Shown in pieces: positions 29,757 to 38,208 of a DNA stretch of 64,000 bases. Each line of letters starts with the position of its first letter. Position 1 is the stretch's first letter. The stretch lies in assembly GCA_021324595.1 (NCBI GenBank), contig JAJPIV010000134.1:1-64000 (forward strand), read 5' to 3'. The stretch is from Actinomycetota bacterium (GTDB lineage Bacteria; Actinomycetota; Actinomycetes; Streptosporangiales; Streptosporangiaceae). The notes under the pieces were generated by a model, which ran no database searches, had not been told where the DNA came from, and worked only from the letters and a program-made list of their open reading frames with translations. The position numbers and the translations under genes are program-made.

Positions 29757-30563
29757 GTGGCAGGCTCGGGCGACGACGCGGCCGGTGCCGCGGGAATCCT
29801 GGCCGACCGGCTCGCCGCCTCGCTCGTCCAGCACGAGCCGGGATGGCGGCTGCCGAGGCCGAGCACCCTCGCCCGCCGCTATCACGTGCCGCCTGCCCAG
29901 GTGGAGCAGGCGGTCAGCGATCTGGCCGCCCGTGACCTGGTCCGCATGCTGCCGGACGGCCAGGCGTACCGGGCGAGCCCGGCCCACTACCTGATCCCCG
30001 TGGCGGGAGTGCCGCGCCTGTCCGCCCTGGCCGATCCCATGGGCAGCGAGGTCGCCTGCGGCGGCAGGAGGGTGACCTGGCGGCAGGCGCCGGATGGGAT
30101 CGGCCGGGCGCTCGGGGTGCGGGCCACCGAGCAGGTCTGCGCGGTCCGGTGTCACTGGAGGCTGAACGGCAAGCCGGCCGCGATCTCGACCACGTACCTC
30201 ACCGAGCGCGCGGCGAGGCTGCTCGGCGACGTGTTCGGCCAGCCGGCCGGCGGCGGGCCGCCCGCCTGCGGGGCGCCCCCGGGCGGAGTGCCCGGGGTAC
30301 CGGCTCCGCTCGGCATCCCCGCCGCGCTCCACCTGGAGACGCACCCGCCCCCCTCGTCGCTGGCGCGGTGGCTGCGGCTCGCCTCCGGGCAGCCCGCCGC
30401 GATGATCACGGTGCGCTATGACGAGGCGGAATCGGGCCGGCCGGCCGCCCTGACGGTGACCGCGCTGCGCACCGAGCTGTTCCGGATCGTCATCGAGACG
30501 GGCGGGGGCGTCCCCGGGGGGTTCCCGGCCGCGGACAGGGTCCCTGCGGCTGGCACCGGGTGA
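29757..30563 (+). CDS. GntR-like transcriptional regulator with UTRA-like C-terminus
   Basis: wHTH LPRPSTLARRYHVPPAQVEQAVSDLAARDLVRMLPDGQAYRAS; effector-domain-like RCHWRLNGKPAAISTTYL. Confidence 0.65.
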   Translation: MAGSGDDAAGAAGILADRLAASLVQHEPGWRLPRPSTLARRYHVPPAQVEQAVSDLAARDLVRMLPDGQAYRASPAHYLIPVAGVPRLSALADPMGSEVACGGRRVTWRQAPDGIGRALGVRATEQVCAVRCHWRLNGKPAAISTTYLTERAARLLGDVFGQPAGGGPPACGAPPGGVPGVPAPLGIPAALHLETHPPPSSLARWLRLASGQPAAMITVRYDEAESGRPAALTVTALRTELFRIVIETGGGVPGGFPAADRVPAAGTG

Positions 30564-30635
30564 CCCGGCGGGCCCGATCCCGGCGGGCGGGCGGCCATTC
30601 CGGGGAGGACCGGCCATGGGCTATCTTGTGCCATC

Positions 30636-32138
30636 GTGCGGCCGTTGTCGAACCTCCCGCGCCCGGTCGGCGGGCGCCCGGCAGCGCCGGATCGGGCCGC
30701 CCGGCGTCCGGGTGCCTTAGCGGCGGCCCTCGCGACCGCGCTCGTGGCCGCGCAGTTCCTGCTCGCCCCGGTGACGCTTGGCCTGGCTCTGGGCTTCGTG
30801 CTGGCGGGAAGGCTGACGCGCTGGCATCCAGCGTGGCTGTCGCTGCCTGCGGCGGCCGGGGTCGCATGGACGGCTGCCGCAGGGTTCCGGCCGTCCCTGA
30901 CCGGCTACCTCGCGGTCGCGTTCCACCTGGCCGCGGCGTTCGGCCGCGGGGATCCGATGGCGGGCGCCCCGGCCGGGCTGCGCGGCGCGCTCGCCGGCTG
31001 GCCGGCCCGGCTCGCCGCGCAGTGCCCGGTCGCGGTCACTGCCGCCGCGGCCGAGGCCGCGGTCGCGTGCCGCATCGGGCCGCTCGCCGGCCACGCCGGG
31101 CCGGGTTCCCACAGGAGCGGCCTGCTGGCAGCGGCCCGGCGGTGGTACGTGACCGCGGCGATCGCCCGCGGCGAGGTGGCGACCGCCGCGGGCGCGTGCG
31201 TCGGCGTCATCAGGCGCACCGGAAGGCGGGCAGAGATTACCTGGCGGGAGGCCGCCGGCGGGGTGCTGTGCGCCGGCCATGATCCGGATGCCGTCAGCGC
31301 GACGGCCCTGGAGCTGGTCACCGCTGCGATCAGCCACCGCAAGGCGGTCGTGATCATCGATTCCGCAGGCGGGTCACCCGCGCCGGACGGCGGGCATGGG
31401 CCGGGCGGCGGGCATGGGCACGATGCCTGGCGGTGGCCGGCCGGCCGGCTGCGGGCCGCCGTCGGCTCGGCGTGCGAAGCGGCGGGCCTGGACCCGCCCT
31501 GGCCCGGCGGCCCGGGCGGCTGGTGCGAGGCGCTCCGCGTCGGCCTGGCCGGGGCCGGGCCGGCCTGGCCGGACGCCGCCAGCCCCCGGGACCGCGCGGC
31601 CCGCCCGCCCGGTGGCGCTGGTCACCGTCCTGCCCGGGCCGCGCGCCTGCAGGAAGCGCTCGTCCGGCGCGAGGTGCTGATGGCCTGCGGTGGCACGGCG
31701 GGCCGCGGCGCCCGCCAGGCGATCGCCCGCGCGGCCGTCGCGGACCTGACCGCGGCCCTCGCGGCGATGGCCGACTGGCTCGGGCCGGACGGCCCGCCGG
31801 GCACGGGCGCCGGGCCGCAGGCGCGCGTCCCGGTCGCCGACTGCCTGATCTGGGTGGCGGGCTGCGAGGCCGTCGAGGGCGAGTGCCTCGCGGAGCTGCT
31901 GCGGGTCGCGGCACGGGCAGGTGCCAGCGTGCTGCTGAGCACGGCCGACGGGCCGACGGCCGCCTGGCTGGCCGACCAGGTCAACGTCACGGTGCTGCGC
32001 GGCCCGGCCCCGGCGGGGCTCGGCCGTCCCCGGGCCGGCGGCGACCCGCAGGCTTCGCCTTCGCCGCAGGCCGCCCGCCTCCGCATAGCGGTCCGCGCGC
32101 CGCGCCGCGTCCTGTCCGGATGCGAGGCGGTCCGGTGA
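30636..32138 (+). CDS. Membrane protein with degenerate P-loop ATPase-like domain, unknown function
   Basis: Two N-terminal hydrophobic segments; AGGVLCAGHDPDAVSATALELVTAAISHRKAVVIID (P-loop-like, no Lys) and DCLIWVAGCEAVEGECLAELLRVAARAGASVLLST (Walker-B/sensor-like). Confidence 0.6.
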   Translation: MRPLSNLPRPVGGRPAAPDRAARRPGALAAALATALVAAQFLLAPVTLGLALGFVLAGRLTRWHPAWLSLPAAAGVAWTAAAGFRPSLTGYLAVAFHLAAAFGRGDPMAGAPAGLRGALAGWPARLAAQCPVAVTAAAAEAAVACRIGPLAGHAGPGSHRSGLLAAARRWYVTAAIARGEVATAAGACVGVIRRTGRRAEITWREAAGGVLCAGHDPDAVSATALELVTAAISHRKAVVIIDSAGGSPAPDGGHGPGGGHGHDAWRWPAGRLRAAVGSACEAAGLDPPWPGGPGGWCEALRVGLAGAGPAWPDAASPRDRAARPPGGAGHRPARAARLQEALVRREVLMACGGTAGRGARQAIARAAVADLTAALAAMADWLGPDGPPGTGAGPQARVPVADCLIWVAGCEAVEGECLAELLRVAARAGASVLLSTADGPTAAWLADQVNVTVLRGPAPAGLGRPRAGGDPQASPSPQAARLRIAVRAPRRVLSGCEAVR

Positions 32139-34195
32139 CCGCCGGGCGACCCGGACGGGGCGGGGCCTGGGCCGGGTGGGACGGGAACGGGGATGGACGG
32201 GACGGGGACCGGCCCGGCCCGGTCTGCCTGGGATGGCGGTGCGCCCCCACCCGCGCCGGCCCGGATCCCCCACCCGTCAGGCCGGCCGCCCCCCCGGCAC
32301 CTGGCCTCGACCCGGGCTGGGTGACCGCCCAGAGGCGGATCGCCGCGATCGAGTCCCGCCCGGCCAGGGCCGGCGCCGCAGCCTGCGCGATCGCGGGAGC
32401 GCTGGCCGGCGCCGGCTGGCTCGCCGGCCTGGCCGGCCCGGAGCTGGCCGGGTGCGCGGGCCTGCCGATCGCCGCTGGTGCGCTCGCCAGCGCCCGCTCG
32501 GCCTGGCGCGCCCGGCGGCGCCTGGCCCGCGCGATCACGGCCGAGCGGCACCGGACCGAGGCCATCGCCGCCGCGCAGTCCCGCTGGCTGGCCGCGCGGC
32601 AGCGCGAGCACGCTGCCGCGTACCGTGCCTGGCAGCGCCGCACGGTCCGGGCCGGGCGGCAGGCCGGCTGGTCGGCGGTCTGGCTCCCGGCCGCCATCGA
32701 CCGGATCGACGTCGCGGGCGGCACCCTGGCCGGCTGGTCGGCGCTGCTCACCACGGTCGCGGCGCCACTGCTGAGCGGCGGGGGCGAGGTGAGCGTCGTC
32801 GATCTCACCGAGGGCGCGGCAGCGGGGGACCTGATCGGGCTCGCCCGCGCCTGCGGGCTGCGGCCGCTGGTCTGGGTGCTCCCCGCCGACCTGCCCAGGC
32901 TGGACCTGGGAGCCGGCCTGAGTGCCGGGGCGCTGGCGGACGTGCTCGCCCTCGCCGCCGGCGCGGCCGGCGCCGGCGGCGAGCAGCCGGGGCATGGCGA
33001 CCACGGGCCGGCCGGCGATCCGGCCGCCGACTGCGCGCTGCTGGAGCGGGTGCTCGGATTGCTCGGCCCCGCGCCGCGGATGGCGCGGGTGACGGCCGCC
33101 CTGCGGGTGCTCGGCCAGGTGGGCGACCCGCGTACCGACCTGGCTGCCGGGCTGCTGTCGGCCGAGGAGGTGGACCGGCTGACGGCCATGTTCGGCCGGG
33201 GACCGGAGCGGATCGTCATCGAGCGAGCGTGGGCGCTGGAGTCCAGGCTGCGCCGGCTCGACCGGCTGGGCATGGCACCGGCCCCGCTGCCGCCCAGCGG
33301 CCTCCGGGTGGTGGCGCTCGACCGCCGCGCGGAGATCACCGGCAACCGCGTGCTCGGCACGTACGTGATCGCCGCGCTGACCCACCTGCTCCGCCAGGCG
33401 CCGGCGGGACGGCCATGGCGCCACGTGCTCTGCGTGCTGGGCGCCGAGCGGATCGGCGGCGGCGCGCTCGACCGGCTGACCGACGCCTGCGCCGCATCGG
33501 TGACCGGGCTGGTCCTCGCCTACCGCGCGGTCCCGCCCGCCGTCAGGGAGCGCCTCGGCCGGGGGAACGCCGCGATCGCGTTCATGCGGCTCGGCAATGG
33601 CGACGAGGCGCGGGCCGCCGCAGAGCTGATCGGGACCGAGCACCGCTTCGTCGTCGGCCAGCTCACCGACACGATAGGCACGTCGCTCACCGACACGTGG
33701 GGGTCCACCTACACCAGCACGGTGGGAACGGCGGACTCGGCGAGCGATTCGTACTCCCTGAGCGACACGCGCGGCGACACCCGGGGACGCGGGCGCAGCC
33801 AGCCGGCCGCCGGCGGGCCGTTCGGCGACCTCAGCAGGTCGCTGAGCCGCGACGTCAGCCGCTCGCTGGCGCGGTCATGGTCGCGGTCGCTGAGCGAGGG
33901 CATCAGTGCGGGCACCTCGTGGGGCGCCAGCCTGTCGCGCGCGGCCGGCGGGAGCGCGTCGGCGGGGCGCACCGCGCAGCGGTCCAGGGAGTTCCTGGTG
34001 GAGCCGGGCGAGCTGCAGCGGCTGCCGCCGACCGCGGCGATCGTGAGCTACCCGGCGCGGGCCGGCCGCGAAGTGCTGCTCGTCGACGCCAACCCGGCCA
34101 TCCTCACGCTCCCGGGGGCCGGCCGGCGCCGGCCGGCGGACCGGGAGCCCGGCCCGGGCCCGGGAGAATGGCGCCATGAGACGACCATTCCGTGA
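32135..34195 (+). CDS. Degenerate TraG/VirD4-like ATPase-fold membrane protein with Ser-rich region, unknown function
   Basis: GTGA overlap with preceding gene; IDVAGGTLAGWSALLTTVAAPLLSGGGEVSVVDLTEG (Trp in P-loop Lys position); AAIAFMRLGNGDEARAAAELIGTEHRFVVGQLTDTIGTS; Ser/Arg repeats; REFLVEPGELQRLPPTAAIV tail. Confidence 0.6.
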   Translation: MTAGRPGRGGAWAGWDGNGDGRDGDRPGPVCLGWRCAPTRAGPDPPPVRPAAPPAPGLDPGWVTAQRRIAAIESRPARAGAAACAIAGALAGAGWLAGLAGPELAGCAGLPIAAGALASARSAWRARRRLARAITAERHRTEAIAAAQSRWLAARQREHAAAYRAWQRRTVRAGRQAGWSAVWLPAAIDRIDVAGGTLAGWSALLTTVAAPLLSGGGEVSVVDLTEGAAAGDLIGLARACGLRPLVWVLPADLPRLDLGAGLSAGALADVLALAAGAAGAGGEQPGHGDHGPAGDPAADCALLERVLGLLGPAPRMARVTAALRVLGQVGDPRTDLAAGLLSAEEVDRLTAMFGRGPERIVIERAWALESRLRRLDRLGMAPAPLPPSGLRVVALDRRAEITGNRVLGTYVIAALTHLLRQAPAGRPWRHVLCVLGAERIGGGALDRLTDACAASVTGLVLAYRAVPPAVRERLGRGNAAIAFMRLGNGDEARAAAELIGTEHRFVVGQLTDTIGTSLTDTWGSTYTSTVGTADSASDSYSLSDTRGDTRGRGRSQPAAGGPFGDLSRSLSRDVSRSLARSWSRSLSEGISAGTSWGASLSRAAGGSASAGRTAQRSREFLVEPGELQRLPPTAAIVSYPARAGREVLLVDANPAILTLPGAGRRRPADREPGPGPGEWRHETTIP

Positions 34196-35009
34196 GGTCG
34201 ACGTGTTCTGCTCCGAGCCGTTCACCGGGAACCCGGTCGCGGTGGTCCTCGACGCGGCGGGGCTGACCACCGAGCAGATGCGCCGCGTCGCGCTCTGGGC
34301 GAACCTGTCCGAGACAACCTTCGTCCTCCCGGCGAGCCGGCCCGGGGCCGACTACCGGGTGCGGATCTTCACCCCGGCCGGGGAGCTCCCGTTCGCCGGC
34401 CACCCCACCCTCGGCACCTGCCACGCCTGGCTGGAGGCCGGCAACTCGCCCGCCGCCGGGGACGGGGCCGTCGTGCAAGAGTGCGCGGCGGGCCTGGTGC
34501 CGGTCAGGCGCACCGAGGCCGGGCTTGCCTTCGCGGCGCCGCCGCTGGTCCGTTCCGGTCCCGTGGATGAGCCGCTCGCCGAGCAGGTCGCCGCGGAGCT
34601 CGGCGTGAGCCGGGCCGGCATCGCCGGCATCCAGTGGGCGGACAACGGGCCAGGCTGGATCGCGGTGCTGCTGCCGGACGCCGGCGCCGTGCTCGCGCTG
34701 CGGCCCGGCCGGATCAGCCACGACATCGGCGTCGCCGGCCTGTACCCGCCGGGCTCGGAGTGCGCCGCGGAGGTGCGCTGCTTCTTCCCGGTGAACGGGA
34801 TGGCGGTCGAGGATCCGGTCACCGGGAGCTTCAACGCCTCGCTCGCCCAGTGGCTGTGCGGCGCGGGCCTGCTGGCCGCCCCTTACGTGGCCAGCCAGGG
34901 CACGGCGATCGGCCGCCGCGGCCGGGTCCACGTGAGCCGCGGCCAGGACGGGGCGTTCTGGATCGGCGGCGCGGCCGTGACCCGGGTGAGCGGGGAGATC
35001 GACGCCTAG
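34176..35009 (+). CDS. PhzF family isomerase/epimerase-like protein
   Basis: REVDVFCSEPFTGNPVAVVLDAAGLTTEQMRRVALWANLSETTFVLP; FTPAGELPFAGHPTLGTCHAW; VEDPVTGSFNASLAQWL; 20-bp overlap with upstream gene. Confidence 0.92.
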   Translation: MRRPFREVDVFCSEPFTGNPVAVVLDAAGLTTEQMRRVALWANLSETTFVLPASRPGADYRVRIFTPAGELPFAGHPTLGTCHAWLEAGNSPAAGDGAVVQECAAGLVPVRRTEAGLAFAAPPLVRSGPVDEPLAEQVAAELGVSRAGIAGIQWADNGPGWIAVLLPDAGAVLALRPGRISHDIGVAGLYPPGSECAAEVRCFFPVNGMAVEDPVTGSFNASLAQWLCGAGLLAAPYVASQGTAIGRRGRVHVSRGQDGAFWIGGAAVTRVSGEIDA

Positions 35010-35068
35010 CGGCGCCGATCCGCGGCAATGGGTGGCAGGCGGCCCGGGCCGCTTGATATGCACGCATC

Positions 35069-38000
35069 ATGCCCAGCGGTCAGGAGATCGCCGCCGGCGG
35101 CGCGCCCTGGTACCGGGTCGTCGCGATCCCGGACGCGGCGCACGGCGGGACGCCGGATCGCGACTACGCCGCCGTGCTCCCGGCGGCGCTCGACGCGGCG
35201 CGGCGGCAGCAGCCGCTCGTGGTCGGCTGGTTCTCCCGGGGCGGCGGAGCGCCGCTTGAGCTGGTCACCAACGCCGGGCCGCTGCCGTCCGCCCCGGAAG
35301 GGGCCGGCGGGCCAGGGCCGGCCGGGGCGGATGCGGGCGGTCAGTGCGAGCTGCTCTTCCCCTGGGGGGCGCGCGGCGTGCCGCTCACCGACAGCCTCCT
35401 CGCCGACCTGGACCGCCTGGTCTGGGCGCCCTGCCCCGGCCGCCTGGCCCCGCCGGGCGAGGCGGAGGCCGCGCGCGGCCCGGCATGGCCGTCCGCCGGC
35501 CTGGGCGTGGCCAGCCTCGGGGCGGGCCTTCGGATGACCGCGGCGGCCGGCCTGGGCGGCGCATCGCCCAGCCTGTTCGAGTCCGCGCTCACCACGCTGA
35601 TGGCCAGGCCGTTCGGCTGGCTCGTGGTCGCCGAGCCCACCGACGCGATCGGGGCTGAGATCGCCGAGCTGCGCACCAGGCTCAACGCGGTCCGCCGGTT
35701 CGACGAGGAGCGTTCCCGCCTGGAGGCCGACCGGGCGATCCGGCGGCTGGCCGAGCTCGACGCGTTCCGCGAGGCGGGCCTGTGGAACGTGCGCGTCCTG
35801 GTCGGAGCCGGGGACGCCGGGCAGCTGGCCGCCATCGGCCCGATCCTGGTCGGGTCGGCCGACCTCGGCGCCCACCCCTACCGCCTGCACGGCCCCGAGC
35901 GGGCCAGGGACCTGGCCGACGCCCTGGCGGCGACGAGCGCCGGGCACCCCGACGGGCCCGCGGTCCCGTTCGCCGCGACCGCGGGAGTCCTCGCGCCGCT
36001 GGCTGGCCTGCCGCGCCGGGAGGTCCCCGGCGTCAGGGTGCTCGACCTCGGCTACTTCGATGTCACCGCCGAGCCGGCCGGCGAGGACGCGGTCCACCTC
36101 GGCGCGATACTGGACGGGCACGACCGGGTGGTCGGCGCGCTCAGCGTCCCGCTTGCCACGCTGAACCGGCACGCCCTGGTCACCGGCGCCACCGGCGCGG
36201 GCAAGTCGCAGACCGTGCGCCAGCTGCTCGGCCAGGTCACGGCCGCCGGCATCCCGTGGCTGGTCATCGAGCCGGTGAAGTCGGAGTACGCGGCGATGGC
36301 AGGCACGGTCGCCGCGAGCGGCGGTGACCTCATCGTGGTCAACCCCGCCGACCCTCAGGCGGTGCCGCTGGCCGTCAACCCGCTGGCCCCCGAGCCCGGC
36401 TATCCGGTCCAGGCGCACATCGACATGGTGCGCGCGCTGTTCCTCGCCGCGTTCGACGCGCGCGAGCCGTTCCCGCAGATCGTCTCGCAGGCGCTGCAGC
36501 GTGCCTACGAGTCATGCGGCTGGGATCCGGTCACCGGCGCCGGGCGGCCGGGCACGGCCGTGCCGCCGGCGGTCCCCACGCTGGCCAGGCTCCAGGCGGC
36601 GGCGACGGAGGTGATCGAGGACGTCGGCTACGGCCGCGAGCTCCAGGCGGACGTCCGGGGCTTCGTGGAGGTCCGGCTGCGGTCCCTGCGGACCGGCTCG
36701 GCCGGGCGCTTCTTCGAGGGCGGCCATCCGGCCGACATCGGCGAGCTGCTGCGGCGGAACGTGGTGCTGGCCATCGAGGACGTCGCCAACGACGAGGACA
36801 AGGCGTTCCTCATCGGCACCCTGATCATCAGGATCGTCGAGCACCTGCGGCTGCGCGCCAGGGCAGGCGCCCCGGGCGGCCGTGACCCGCTCGGCCCGGG
36901 CGGCCAGGCAGGTGCGGGAGGCCCGGGCACCCCGCCCGGCGCGGGCGGGCCGGGTGCCGCGGCCGGCGCGGAGGCGCCGCTGCGCCACGTGATGGTCATC
37001 GAGGAGGCGCACCGGCTGCTGCGGGCCGGCCGGGAGGGCGCGGGCGCGCACGCCGTCGAGCTGTTCGCCAGCCTGCTCGCCGAGATCCGCGCCTACGGCG
37101 AGGGCCTGGTGATCGCCGAGCAGATCCCGGCCAAGCTCGTTCCCGACGTGGTGAAGAACACGGCCCTGAAGATCGTGCACCGGCTGCCCGCGCAGGATGA
37201 CCGGGCACTGGTGGGCGCGACCATGAACCTCGACGCGGAGCAGTCCAGGCAGGTCGTGTCGTTCCCGCCGGGGGTGGCGGCCGTGTTCGCGGACGGCATG
37301 GACCGGCCGCTGCGCGTCCGGGTCCCGCTGTGCCGCCGCGCGGTGGCCGGCCGGGCCGCCGCGCGGCCGGCCGGGCCGCCGCTGGCCGGCCGCCGGTCGC
37401 CGGCCTGCGGCCCGCGGTGCGCCGGCCGCGCCTGCACGCTCCGGGAGCTGCGCTCGGCCGACCTGCTCGCCGAGTCCGGCGAGAGCGCGTGGCTGCGGGT
37501 CTGGGCCGAGGCCGCGGTGCTCGCGTTCCTCACCAACTCGCCACTCCCCGTCGTCCCGGTCGCGCTGCGGGACTGGTGGTCGCGAGCCGACGAGCGGCTG
37601 CGGGAGTGCGCGCTGGCCACCGTCGTGGAACGCGCCGTCGCGGCCCGGGCGAGCGCGGTCCGCTCCTGCTTCGACCCCGCGGACCTGGTGGCGGTCGCCG
37701 GCCAGACCGCCCGGGCGATCCTGTCCGGCGGCAAGGGCGCGGGAACGCGGCCCGGTCCCGGCTGGGTCATCCCTCAGCTTCAGTGGCTCCACGAGCTGGA
37801 GCGCGTGCTTCCGCTCTCCGGGCCGTCGCCCGACCCGTTCGAGCTGGCGCTGCCGCTGGAGTTCGAGCTGCCCGGCCTGCCCGACCAGCCGGACACCAAG
37901 GTGGGCCAGCGGATCAGCGCCCTGCGCAGGCACCCGCTGTCGATGGAGCTCGACGGCAACCGGCTGCCGGCCTGGACGGCGCTGCTCGGGGAGGACGACC

Positions 38001-38197
38001 AGCGGGGCTTCTCCGCCGACCTGGCGCTGCTGGCGGTCGGCTCGAGCTACCGCGGGCAGCTGCTCCAGGCCGCGGGGGAGATGGGGGTGGCCGGGTGGCT
38101 GGAACCGGTGCTGTCCTGGCCCCGCCGGTTTATCGTGGGCGGTGACGACGAGCAGGTCGCGGCGGCGCGGGAGCGGCGCCAGCCGGTAGCCGGATAG
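35069..38197 (+). CDS. HerA/VirB4-like ATP-binding protein (DUF87-type)
   Basis: Walker A VTGATGAGKSQTVRQLL; IEPVKSEYAAM; Walker B RHVMVIEEAHRLL; IAEQIPAKLVPDVVKNTALKIVHRL; CGPRCAGRAC cluster. Confidence 0.85.
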   Translation: MPSGQEIAAGGAPWYRVVAIPDAAHGGTPDRDYAAVLPAALDAARRQQPLVVGWFSRGGGAPLELVTNAGPLPSAPEGAGGPGPAGADAGGQCELLFPWGARGVPLTDSLLADLDRLVWAPCPGRLAPPGEAEAARGPAWPSAGLGVASLGAGLRMTAAAGLGGASPSLFESALTTLMARPFGWLVVAEPTDAIGAEIAELRTRLNAVRRFDEERSRLEADRAIRRLAELDAFREAGLWNVRVLVGAGDAGQLAAIGPILVGSADLGAHPYRLHGPERARDLADALAATSAGHPDGPAVPFAATAGVLAPLAGLPRREVPGVRVLDLGYFDVTAEPAGEDAVHLGAILDGHDRVVGALSVPLATLNRHALVTGATGAGKSQTVRQLLGQVTAAGIPWLVIEPVKSEYAAMAGTVAASGGDLIVVNPADPQAVPLAVNPLAPEPGYPVQAHIDMVRALFLAAFDAREPFPQIVSQALQRAYESCGWDPVTGAGRPGTAVPPAVPTLARLQAAATEVIEDVGYGRELQADVRGFVEVRLRSLRTGSAGRFFEGGHPADIGELLRRNVVLAIEDVANDEDKAFLIGTLIIRIVEHLRLRARAGAPGGRDPLGPGGQAGAGGPGTPPGAGGPGAAAGAEAPLRHVMVIEEAHRLLRAGREGAGAHAVELFASLLAEIRAYGEGLVIAEQIPAKLVPDVVKNTALKIVHRLPAQDDRALVGATMNLDAEQSRQVVSFPPGVAAVFADGMDRPLRVRVPLCRRAVAGRAAARPAGPPLAGRRSPACGPRCAGRACTLRELRSADLLAESGESAWLRVWAEAAVLAFLTNSPLPVVPVALRDWWSRADERLRECALATVVERAVAARASAVRSCFDPADLVAVAGQTARAILSGGKGAGTRPGPGWVIPQLQWLHELERVLPLSGPSPDPFELALPLEFELPGLPDQPDTKVGQRISALRRHPLSMELDGNRLPAWTALLGEDDQRGFSADLALLAVGSSYRGQLLQAAGEMGVAGWLEPVLSWPRRFIVGGDDEQVAAARERRQPVAG

Positions 38198-38208
38198 CAT
38201 CGGCGGCC

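Noticed and set aside
30636-38197. Integrated conjugative element / T4SS module
   Set aside because: No relaxase, integrase, VirB-type channel genes or flanking att/tRNA seen; neighbours (pst, murT-gatD) are core genes.
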